This document shows, one piece after another, positions 1 to 5,579 of a stretch of 8,598 nt of DNA; the first letter of the stretch is position 1; every line of letters starts with the position of its first letter. The DNA comes from Chitinophagaceae bacterium (lineage in GTDB: Bacteria > Bacteroidota > Bacteroidia > Chitinophagales > Chitinophagaceae). The notes under the pieces are model-generated. The model ran no database searches. It was not told the origin of the DNA and was given only the letters and a program-made list of their open reading frames with translations. The translations under genes and the position numbers were made by a program. The stretch spans positions 1 to 8,598 of the forward strand of contig DPFD01000177.1 in NCBI GenBank assembly GCA_003534175.1, written 5' to 3'.

Positions 1-5
1 CTATT

Positions 6-167
6 TTAGTCGGACAACAGTGTAAAAAAATGTAAACTGATTTCCGCTACTGAAGGTAAAGGTGGCAACCATTTCACGATGGCTATACCGGTAAGCCCTT
101 CTATGGATGACTGTGCCATAAGGTTGAGATTGACGGTGCAGCACAATATAAAAAAAAGGATACGCAT
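6..167 (-). CDS. Possible small secreted-protein ORF (53 aa), or the remnant of one
   Basis: A 53-codon reading frame starts with ATG at 167. It opens with a short charged start (MRI), a hydrophobic stretch at about residues 3-16, and then Met-Ala-Gln-Ser, which resembles a Bacteroidota signal peptide cleaved after Gln19. The remaining 34 residues match no family I recognise. No clear ribosome binding site precedes the ATG. An overlapping frame on the same strand stays open to a TAG at positions 1-3 and ends in a run rich in Phe, Thr and Val. A run of seven T (minus strand, about 24-30) lies near the end, so a frameshift inside a longer gene is conceivable. The ORF lies 43 bases downstream of the aminotransferase on the same strand. 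It may be chance; I cannot assign a function. Confidence 0.28.
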   Translation of the reverse strand: MRILFFILCCTVNLNLMAQSSIEGLTGIAIVKWLPPLPSVAEISLHFFTLLSD

Positions 168-210
168 ACAGAGTACAATTTTTCAAACGTTCCGTTTGTT
201 AATTAAATGG

Positions 211-1401
211 TTATGCCTTCCCCAATTGATCCAGCACCTCCAGCAACATCGCACAAGAAGTGCGTATATCCTCCTCCGGTATATTCAGTGGAGGTACAAT
301 CCGAAGAGCGTTGGATGCAAACAAAAACCAATCAGTGAAAACACCTTTTTCAATCAGTGCATCAATGATCATTTTGTTCTCGTCAAAATCTTTAAACCAT
401 ACGGCCATCATTAGTCCCGCTGAGGTAACCCGCCGGATGCGTTCGTGCTTCAACAGGGTTAAAAATAAATTTTCCTTCTCAGCAACCTGTTGAATCATCT
501 GCTCATTAATCAATGCCTGCATCGCTGCAAGTCCGGCCGCACAACTCACAGGGTGCCCTCCAAACGTATTGATATGCCCCAACACCGGCTGGTGGGTGAG
601 GCTTTGCATTATGTGCCGTCCGGCAATGAATGCACCCAGCGGCATTCCGCCTCCCAGGGCTTTACCCAGCAGCAAAATATCCGGCACCACATCAAACAAT
701 TCAAACGCCCACAGAGATCCGTTCCTGCCAAAACCACATTGTATTTCATGCAGTACCAGCAAGGCACCGGTAGCTGTACATCGTTTACGCAACGCCGTTA
801 GCCACTCTCGCTGAGGTACATTCACACCCGCTTCTGCCTGAATGGTTTCTGCCACCACGCACGCGGTTCGTTCCGTAATGAATGACAGATCCTCCATGTT
901 ATTATACTCCAGCTGTAACACATCAGGCAATAAGGGGCGATACGCCTGCTTCCAGTATTCGCTGCCCATGATGCTCAGCGCACCCTGGGTACTGCCATGG
1001 TAGGAATGCTTAAAGGATATGATCTGAGTTCTGCCGGTATAGCGCTTGGCCAGTTTCATAGCGCCTTCCGTGGCTTCGCTACCGCCAGTAGTAAAGAAAA
1101 CAGATTGCAGTGATTCCGGTAAATGCCGGGTTAGAAACTGTGCATAGGCTACCTGAGGATTTTCAATCAGCTCGCCATACACCATCACATGCAGGTAACG
1201 GGCCGACTGCTCATGAATGGCGGCCAATACCGAGGGATGGCAGTGCCCTACATTGCAAACACCAATTCCTGCAATCCAGTCGATGTATTCCTTCCCCTCA
1301 GCGTCCCACATACGGCTGCCCTGCGCCCGTACTATGTTGATGGCCAGTGGAGCTTCTGAGGTTTGTCCAACGTGATTCAGGAAAAGCTGTCGTTGATTCA
1401 T
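211..1401 (-). CDS. Class III PLP-dependent aminotransferase with Asp-to-His change at the cofactor site
   Basis: This 396-residue protein has the length and motif order of acetylornithine/ornithine-type class III aminotransferases, cytosolic enzymes that move an amino group from an amine or omega-amino acid to a keto acid using pyridoxal phosphate. Visible motifs are the phosphate-binding GGSEA at 106-110, SYHGS at 133-137, the HEIQCGFGR block at 218-226, the probable Schiff-base Lys247 in LLGKALGGGMP, TFGGHP at 279-284, and LRIVPPL at 366-372, whose Arg would contact the substrate carboxylate. The family normally has Asp at the first position of the DE[IV]Q block, where it pairs with the pyridine nitrogen of PLP; here it is His218 (CAT). 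The EPIQGE block is also altered, to ETIQAE at 185-190. Substrate cannot be told from sequence; Bacteroidota relatives are usually labelled only 'aspartate aminotransferase family'. The ATG sits directly after an AAAGG sequence. The gene diverges from the carbonic anhydrase gene across 37 bases. Confidence 0.9.
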   Translation of the reverse strand: MNQRQLFLNHVGQTSEAPLAINIVRAQGSRMWDAEGKEYIDWIAGIGVCNVGHCHPSVLAAIHEQSARYLHVMVYGELIENPQVAYAQFLTRHLPESLQSVFFTTGGSEATEGAMKLAKRYTGRTQIISFKHSYHGSTQGALSIMGSEYWKQAYRPLLPDVLQLEYNNMEDLSFITERTACVVAETIQAEAGVNVPQREWLTALRKRCTATGALLVLHEIQCGFGRNGSLWAFELFDVVPDILLLGKALGGGMPLGAFIAGRHIMQSLTHQPVLGHINTFGGHPVSCAAGLAAMQALINEQMIQQVAEKENLFLTLLKHERIRRVTSAGLMMAVWFKDFDENKMIIDALIEKGVFTDWFLFASNALRIVPPLNIPEEDIRTSCAMLLEVLDQLGKA

Positions 1402-1425
1402 CCTTTACATTATTTAACTTCACGC

Positions 1426-1433
1426 CAAAATTA
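1426..1433 (-). promoter_or_regulatory. Possible Bacteroidota -7 promoter element for the aminotransferase
   Basis: The minus strand reads TAATTTTG, an exact match to the Bacteroidota -7 consensus TAnnTTTG, 24 bases upstream of the aminotransferase ATG in the 37-base divergent intergenic region. No convincing TTG -33 element is found at the usual 19-21 base spacing, so this is a weak call from one half-site. An eight-base degenerate pattern can occur by chance. Confidence 0.25.
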
Positions 1434-1438
1434 ACACA

Positions 1439-1963
1439 ATGCCGGTGATCTTTCCTGTACATCAAGTATGGCCTAAAGTAGGCCAGAATTGTTTCATTGC
1501 GCCCAACGCCACCATCGTGGGAGATGTGGAAATGGGCGACGACTGCAGTATCTGGTTCAACGCCGTGATTCGCGGTGATGTGAATGCTATCCGAATGGGC
1601 AATAAGGTAAATGTGCAGGATGGGGCTGTGATTCACTGTACGTATGAAAAAACCAAGGCCATTATCGGAAATAATGTGAGCATCGGACACAATGCAATTG
1701 TACATGGCTGCGTTATAGAAGACAACGTATTGGTTGGAATGGGTGCGATTGTAATGGATAATGTGCATGTGGGAAGCCATACCATCATTGCCGCAGGGGC
1801 CGTAGTGCTTGAAAACACGGTGATTGAGCCCGGTTCAGTGTATGCAGGGGTGCCGGCAAAAAAGGTGAAAAGCATCGATGAGGCGTTGATTCACGGAGAG
1901 ATTGACCGGATTGCCAACAATTACGTGATGTACAGTTCCTGGTTTAAAGATTTGAACCCGTAA
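1439..1963 (+). CDS. Gamma carbonic anhydrase family protein (YrdA/PaaY-like, left-handed beta-helix)
   Basis: A 174-residue protein made almost wholly of hexapeptide repeats with Ile or Val every sixth residue (about residues 18-140), which fold into a left-handed beta-helix that trimerises, followed by a C-terminal alpha-helix. The zinc ligands of gamma-class carbonic anhydrases are all present: His66 (in AVIHCTY), His84 and His89 (in SIGHNAIVHG). So are the Arg45/Asp47 pair that bridges subunits and the Gln60/Asp61 pair. The acidic loop with the proton-shuttle Glu of archaeal Cam is absent, as in the shorter bacterial relatives, so hydration of CO2 is possible but not certain; many family members are poorly characterised. 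It lies 24 bases upstream of the lipoprotein gene on the same strand. The ATG at 1439 has no evident Shine-Dalgarno sequence, which is usual in this phylum. Confidence 0.93.
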   Translation: MPVIFPVHQVWPKVGQNCFIAPNATIVGDVEMGDDCSIWFNAVIRGDVNAIRMGNKVNVQDGAVIHCTYEKTKAIIGNNVSIGHNAIVHGCVIEDNVLVGMGAIVMDNVHVGSHTIIAAGAVVLENTVIEPGSVYAGVPAKKVKSIDEALIHGEIDRIANNYVMYSSWFKDLNP

Positions 1964-1987
1964 ACCGCCTCAAATGGCTATCTTCGT

Positions 1988-2185
1988 ATGATGAAAAAGA
2001 TTATCCTTGCTGCATTTGTTGTTGGTTTACTAACCAGTTGTTCATCCGGGCTTTTCGCTAAAAAAGAAAGGCTGGGTTGCAAAACCAACGGCAGAAATAT
2101 CGGAGCTGAAAAAATTGCCGCGGGCGACCCCAAAGCCATCCGCGCCAGTAAAAAAGCAAAATTTAAAGGCTTAAAGAGTTATTAA
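1988..2185 (+). CDS. Small basic lipoprotein (65 aa), function unknown
   Basis: The protein starts MMKK, has a hydrophobic segment at residues 5-15 and a lipobox LTSC whose Cys18 would be lipidated after signal peptidase II cleavage. The mature part is only 48 residues and strongly basic, with ten Lys and three Arg against three acidic residues. It carries a second Cys at 31 in the stretch GCKTNGRNIGAEKI. This stretch resembles short hypothetical proteins I have seen in Bacteroidota, but I know no function. The two adjacent ATG codons leave the start ambiguous by one residue. The stop codon TAA (2183-2185) overlaps the target duplication of the insertion sequence, but the reading frame is complete. 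Cotranscription with the carbonic anhydrase gene 24 bases upstream is likely. Confidence 0.75.
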   Translation: MMKKIILAAFVVGLLTSCSSGLFAKKERLGCKTNGRNIGAEKIAAGDPKAIRASKKAKFKGLKSY

Positions 2186-2192
2186 ACACAAT
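2184..2192. repeat. Target-site duplication, left copy (AAACACAAT)
   Basis: AAACACAAT abuts the left inverted repeat and recurs exactly at 3217-3225. Because flanking bases also match, the identical block is 13 bases (2182-2194 and 3215-3227), so the boundary between duplication and element can shift by a few bases. The 9-base assignment keeps the 18-base inverted repeats flush with the ends. Confidence 0.85.
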
Positions 2193-2210
2193 AACGTGTT
2201 GTGCTATTAA
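2193..2210 (+). repeat. Left terminal inverted repeat of the insertion sequence
   Basis: AACGTGTTGTGCTATTAA is the exact reverse complement of 3199-3216. The match stops abruptly on the inner side (CAAATG here against AAACTC at the other end). It contains the octamer TGTTGTGC (2197-2204), which recurs inside the element. Confidence 0.93.
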
Positions 2211-2250
2211 CAAATGTTGAAAAATAAAGTGATAAGTATTTGAATAAAAA

Positions 2251-2308
2251 GATGTTGTGCGGTTGTCTTAGTTAGTGACTAAACTGTCTAAAACAGATGC
2301 ACAACATC
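2251..2308 (+). promoter_or_regulatory. Inverted repeat spanning the transposase start codon; possible translation-blocking leader
   Basis: GATGTTGTGC at 2251-2260 is the exact reverse complement of GCACAACATC at 2299-2308, which begins with the last base of the transposase ATG and covers codons 2-4. The 38 bases between hold a short hairpin around TTAGTGACTAA (2272-2282) and a CTGT/ACAG hairpin (2284-2287 with 2293-2296) that abuts the ATG. In the transcript these could fold into one structure that hides the start codon. The core octamer also occurs in both terminal repeats, so DNA binding by the transposase is an alternative reading. The repeats are seen directly; the regulatory role is inferred. 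Confidence 0.45.
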
Positions 2309-3202
2309 AAAACAAATTTCGGTAGAATTTATCGGATATGCAAAGAGTTCTTTGAAGGTGAAGTAAACACTAAAGGTAATTTTCAATTTTATCCTAAAGC
2401 TACTGCTATGGCGGATTTAGAGATAGTTGCTCTAGCTTGTACAATGGAGGCTTTAGGTATTGATTCTGAAAATCTTTTGTGGAGCAAACTTAAAAAAGAT
2501 TACCCAACTTTGTTCAATCGTTTGATATGCAGAACTCGGTTCAATCGACGACGAAGACGACTTCAGCCCTATATCGTTAAGATACAGGATACGGTTTCTA
2601 AGAGGTTAGAAAATCAAAGTCAGGCTATGGTAATTGATTCGATTCCTGTACCCGTCGTTAAAATGGCTAGAGAGAGAACATACAAGGCTTTCAGAAAAAG
2701 TTTTGATACTGCTCCCGCTAAAGGGTATAGTGCTGTAAATCGGGGTTGGTTCATTGGATACAAACTTCATGTAGTAATATTTGATAATGGAGTAGTGCAA
2801 CAAAGTGGCGTAACAAAAGGTAATATTCACGACATTAATTACCTGAAAGGGCTTAGAAATTTACCTTCGGGGAAACTGCTATTAGGTGACAGGGCATATC
2901 GTTCAAACTCCCTGCAGATGGATCTTTTCGATAATTTCAAAGTAAAATTGAGAGTACCATTTAGGATAAATCAACATGAGTATAAAAAGCATCCAAAGAA
3001 ATACAAATCAAAAAGACAAATGGTAGAAACGTTCTTTGCTCAAATGTGTGATCAATTAAACCTTAAAAGAAATTATGCAAAATCATTTGATGGACTGGTA
3101 ACAAGGCTTACTTCAAAGTTGTCAGCCATGTCAATACTTCATTGGATAAATTATTTGAATGGACGAAAACTAGCTCAAATCAAACATGCTTTGAGTTTTT
3201 AA
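2297..3202 (+). CDS. IS982-family-like DDE transposase
   Basis: A 301-residue transposase that cuts and joins the element ends at a new target. The likely catalytic triad is Asp114 (in VIDSIPVPV), Asp198 (in LLGDRAY) and Glu244 (in RQMVETFFAQ). The first motif is followed by the usual GYSAVNRGWFIGYKLH region (143-158) in which aromatic and basic residues surround the second strand of the RNase H-like fold. The C-terminal LNGRKLAQIKHALSF (287-301) matches the family's characteristic ending. An Arg-rich patch at 81-88 in the N-terminal part could bind DNA. The length is normal for IS982 and there is no frameshift, so the enzyme looks intact. Codons favour A and T at third positions more than the neighbours do. 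The start codon lies in a possible stem (2251-2308). IS5-type relatives are the main alternative, less likely given the DSIPVPV and IKHAL motifs. Confidence 0.92.
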   Translation: MHNIKTNFGRIYRICKEFFEGEVNTKGNFQFYPKATAMADLEIVALACTMEALGIDSENLLWSKLKKDYPTLFNRLICRTRFNRRRRRLQPYIVKIQDTVSKRLENQSQAMVIDSIPVPVVKMARERTYKAFRKSFDTAPAKGYSAVNRGWFIGYKLHVVIFDNGVVQQSGVTKGNIHDINYLKGLRNLPSGKLLLGDRAYRSNSLQMDLFDNFKVKLRVPFRINQHEYKKHPKKYKSKRQMVETFFAQMCDQLNLKRNYAKSFDGLVTRLTSKLSAMSILHWINYLNGRKLAQIKHALSF

Positions 3203-3216
3203 TAGCACAACACGTT
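3199..3216 (-). repeat. Right terminal inverted repeat of the insertion sequence
   Basis: TTAATAGCACAACACGTT is the exact reverse complement of the left end at 2193-2210. Two bases of the transposase TAA stop (3200-3202) and the base before it already fall within this repeat, so the coding region runs to the very end of the element. Confidence 0.93.
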
Positions 3217-3225
3217 AAACACAAT
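3217..3225. repeat. Target-site duplication, right copy (AAACACAAT)
   Basis: Exact second copy of 2184-2192, directly following the right inverted repeat. Collapsing the two copies restores an uninterrupted spacer of about 49 bases between the lipoprotein stop and the next start codon. Confidence 0.85.
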
Positions 3226-3267
3226 AATTCTTCGTCTTTTCCATTATCCATATAAAACCTGAAACCC

Positions 3268-3570
3268 ATGACTTACCAACTCAAAACCACCAATGGTGGA
3301 ACGGAAGCTGTTATCGATGACAACTGCGGTATCAACACCTTTTACGCCATAGCCAACACCCTAGCAGAGGAACTGCAGATTCAGTTTATGAACCAGATAG
3401 ATGATGCGGAAACGCTCGATTGGGATTTTAAATATAAAGACCAGTTTCTGACACTGCATTACAACATATTCAATGGCGTAAGTATTTTACCGGGTGCGCA
3501 TGCACCGAAGAAAAACAGCAACCATGCGGTAATGGAAGTGGCTAATTTCCTGCAGCGATATACTTTCTGA
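3268..3570 (+). CDS. Conserved-looking hypothetical protein (100 aa), function unknown
   Basis: A 100-residue soluble protein with no signal peptide or membrane segment. It reads as a small alpha/beta domain: a predicted strand at the start (YQLKTT), a helix at about 24-41, strands at 50-57 and 60-73 (LDWDFKY, FLTLHYNIFNGVSILP), and a C-terminal helix (86-97). It resembles short hypothetical proteins of Bacteroidota, but I know no role and see no catalytic motif. Its codon use matches the surrounding chromosome rather than the insertion sequence. The start at 3268 follows an AT-rich leader without an obvious ribosome binding site. Before the insertion it would have lain about 49 bases after the lipoprotein gene, so it was probably transcribed with it; now it may depend on read-through from the element. 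It ends just before a terminator. Confidence 0.75.
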   Translation: MTYQLKTTNGGTEAVIDDNCGINTFYAIANTLAEELQIQFMNQIDDAETLDWDFKYKDQFLTLHYNIFNGVSILPGAHAPKKNSNHAVMEVANFLQRYTF

Positions 3571-3593
3571 TACTAACCCACTACTGTATATAC

Positions 3594-3621
3594 ATCCTGT
3601 TCCAAATGAGCAGGATTTTTT
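3594..3621 (+). terminator. Rho-independent terminator after the 100-aa gene
   Basis: ATCCTGTT (3594-3601) pairs with AGCAGGAT (3609-3616), an 8-pair stem with one G-T pair and a 7-base loop, followed by a run of six T (3616-3621). It lies 23 bases after the plus-strand gene and separates it from the convergent rsgA. The T run overlaps the complement of the rsgA stop codon (3620-3622). On the minus strand there is no T tract after the stem, so it should work in one direction only. Confidence 0.75.
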
Positions 3622-4546
3622 ATGTGTACCGAGGTGCTTCTATGGTATCGAGCATCTTGAGGTAATTGATGTAACGCTCTTCATGTATGTCACCTTTTGC
3701 TACCGCCTCCTTCACCGCACATTGGGTTTCATCGGTATGCAGACAATTATTATAATGACATCCGGATAGTACGGCGCGCATTTCAGGATAGTAGTGCGAC
3801 AGTTCCTGTTTGGAAATATTCACCAGCCCCATTTCCCGGATACCCGGCGTATCGATGATTCTGCCGCCGCCCGGCAAATCATACATCTCAGCGAATGTAG
3901 TGGTATGCAACCCTTTCCCGCTCCAGCCACTCACCTCCTTTGTTTTAATGTTCAGCTCCGGAAAAAGATGATTGATGAAAGTAGATTTTCCAACACCGGA
4001 ATGGCCGCTCAGCAAAGTCGTTTTATGCTGCAGCACTTCCAGTAATTCATCCACCCCGGTTTGTTCGGTTATGCTTGCCTGTATCACGGTATAACCTACT
4101 GCACGATACAGGGCTGTGTATTCTTCCAGCGTTTCCAGATCTGCCGGTTTGAGCAAATCGATTTTATTAAACACAATGATGGCAGGTACATGGTACGCCT
4201 CAGATATCACCAGGAAACGATCGATAAACCCAAGCGAGGTTTTGGGCTGCTTTAGGGTGGCGAACAATAAGGATTGATCCAGATTGGAAGCTACAATATG
4301 GTGCTGATTCCGGTTGTGAGGCGATACGCGGTTGATGTAATTTTTTCGTGTATGTATTTCCGTTATCACAATGGAATCATCTCCTGCTTCACGTTCTATA
4401 TCCACCACATCCCCCACGGCAACCGGATTGGTTGAAGTAATGCCTTCCAGTTTCAGTTTGCCCTTCAGGCGTGCCTTCAGCCATTCACCGCCCTGCGTTT
4501 TAACCTGATACCAGTTCCCGGTTGATTTATACACTACTGCCTGCAT
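3620..4546 (-). CDS. rsgA: Ribosome small subunit-dependent GTPase RsgA
   Basis: A 308-residue GTPase that checks and matures the 30S ribosomal subunit near the decoding centre, with GTPase activity stimulated by the 30S particle. An N-terminal OB-fold (about 1-75) is followed by a circularly permuted G domain, recognised by the motif order: G4 NKID at 127-130, G1/P-loop GHSGVGKST at 181-189, G2 region GKGLHTTT at 210-217 and G3 DTPG at 232-235. The C-terminal zinc-binding module has Cys263, Cys268, His270 and Cys276. All key residues are present and the length is normal. The ATG at 4546 lies 31 bases after the batA stop, so it may be the last gene of the moxR-batA transcript. It ends convergently with the plus-strand genes. 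Confidence 0.97.
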   Translation of the reverse strand: MQAVVYKSTGNWYQVKTQGGEWLKARLKGKLKLEGITSTNPVAVGDVVDIEREAGDDSIVITEIHTRKNYINRVSPHNRNQHHIVASNLDQSLLFATLKQPKTSLGFIDRFLVISEAYHVPAIIVFNKIDLLKPADLETLEEYTALYRAVGYTVIQASITEQTGVDELLEVLQHKTTLLSGHSGVGKSTFINHLFPELNIKTKEVSGWSGKGLHTTTFAEMYDLPGGGRIIDTPGIREMGLVNISKQELSHYYPEMRAVLSGCHYNNCLHTDETQCAVKEAVAKGDIHEERYINYLKMLDTIEAPRYT

Positions 4547-4577
4547 GAATGCAATTTATTGATGACCCGCTAATTCA

Positions 4578-5579
4578 TCACGGAAATTTTCTGAAAACCG
4601 TATAATTCAGTAGGGCCTCGAGCAGGAACAGCACAAGCACCACCGCGAGGATGGGAAAGTACACATCCCGGTAGCGAACATTTTTCACAATTTCCACTTT
4701 CGTTTTTTCCAGTTCATCTATATCCGAATAAATCTGGTTTAACTCGGCATTGTCTTTGGCCCGAAAATATTTCCCACCGGTTTCCACCGCAATCTGTGTA
4801 AGCAGAGCTTCATCAATATTCACCTTCTCCTGTTGCATCACCACGCCCAACGGAGTTTGCACCGGTTGGGGCGCGTACCCTTCTGAACCCACGCCAATCG
4901 TATATACTCGAACACCAAAGGCTTTGGCAATTTCCTTGGCGGTGTTCGGATCAATCAGTCCGCCATTGTTCACACCATCCGTAAGTAACAACACCACCTT
5001 GCTTTTGGCACCCGTTCCCCGCAGGCGGTCAACACTGGTACTCAATCCCGAACCAATGGCTGTACCATCTTCCAGCATACCGTTTCGGATGTTTTGTATC
5101 GATGACAACACTACAGGATAATCCCCGGTAATAGGGCACATGGTAAAACTTTCTCCTGAAAATATCACCACGCCGATACGGTCTGTTTTTCGTTTCTGCA
5201 CAAACGTAGTCGCCACCTCCTTGGCTGCTTCCAGTCGATTGGGAAGAAAATCACGTGCTGTCATGCTGCCACTCACATCAATACACAGTACGATGTCGAT
5301 CCCTTCGCCTTCTGCATGCTGTTCCACATTGCGTACCTGAGGCCTCGCCAGCGCGATAATTACACCGGTGAGCATGAGTAAGCGCAATACAAAAGGCAGG
5401 TGTAGCAAATTGCTCCTGAGCGATCTGAGTTTACCTGCATTTAAAGTAGAAACCGGAACTGAAGCCTTAGACGAAAGCTGAGTGCGCGCATACCAAAAAA
5501 TACACAGCGGCAATAACAACAAACACCAGAACATCTGGGGATAAGCAAACTCAACCTGTTCAAAATATCTAAGAATCAT
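4578..5579 (-). CDS. batA: BatA-type von Willebrand factor A membrane protein
   Basis: A 333-residue inner-membrane protein with two N-terminal membrane segments (about 15-31 and 63-79), a VWA domain facing the periplasm (about 93-290) and a final membrane segment (about 307-327). The metal-ion-dependent adhesion site looks complete: Asp101-X-Ser103-X-Ser105 (in CIDVSGSM), Thr173 in DGTAIGSGL and Asp201 in LLTDGVNN. The arrangement matches BatA of the Bacteroidota aerotolerance operon, which is linked to stress tolerance, though its molecular role is poorly understood. Its start codon overlaps the stop of the BatD-like gene (ATGA at 5576-5579), so the two are translationally coupled. BatB has a similar layout and is the main alternative, but the position directly after the DUF58 and BatD-like genes favours BatA. 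Confidence 0.9.
   Translation of the reverse strand: MILRYFEQVEFAYPQMFWCLLLLPLCIFWYARTQLSSKASVPVSTLNAGKLRSLRSNLLHLPFVLRLLMLTGVIIALARPQVRNVEQHAEGEGIDIVLCIDVSGSMTARDFLPNRLEAAKEVATTFVQKRKTDRIGVVIFSGESFTMCPITGDYPVVLSSIQNIRNGMLEDGTAIGSGLSTSVDRLRGTGAKSKVVLLLTDGVNNGGLIDPNTAKEIAKAFGVRVYTIGVGSEGYAPQPVQTPLGVVMQQEKVNIDEALLTQIAVETGGKYFRAKDNAELNQIYSDIDELEKTKVEIVKNVRYRDVYFPILAVVLVLFLLEALLNYTVFRKFP

Larger units (their letters stand above)
2193..3216 (+). mobile_element. Complete IS982-family-like insertion sequence (1024 bp)
   Basis: A 1024-base element bounded by perfect 18-base inverted repeats (2193-2210 and 3199-3216) and flanked by a 9-base direct repeat. It contains one uninterrupted transposase gene (2297-3202), and the transposase stop codon lies inside the right inverted repeat. 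Its size, single ORF, DDE motifs and the IKHAL C-terminus fit the IS982 family. The ends do not begin with the ACC often described for that family, so the subgroup is uncertain. The element is visibly richer in A and T than the genes around it, which suggests recent acquisition from another genome. Perfect repeats and an open frame suggest it is recent and possibly still mobile. Confidence 0.92.

Noticed and set aside
184..198. Inverted repeat CAAACG-TTC-CGTTTG just after the aminotransferase gene, considered as a terminator
   Set aside because: The stem is only six pairs with a three-base loop and is followed by A-rich sequence rather than a T tract in the minus direction, so it does not have terminator form.
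79..414. 111-codon plus-strand frame over the aminotransferase 3' end
   Set aside because: Most of it is antisense to the conserved C-terminal aminotransferase region and the composition is unlike a real protein of this genome.
1298..1780. Long 160-codon minus-strand frame overlapping the carbonic anhydrase and aminotransferase genes
   Set aside because: It lies antisense to a gene with complete zinc-ligand motifs, its His/Asn-rich translation looks like the reverse of hexapeptide-repeat codons, and it has no recognisable domain.
2217..2242. Possible transposase promoter (TTG at 2217-2219 and TATTTG at 2237-2242)
   Set aside because: The downstream hexamer lacks the TAnn part of the Bacteroidota -7 box and the spacing does not fit; a promoter probably exists here but I cannot place it.
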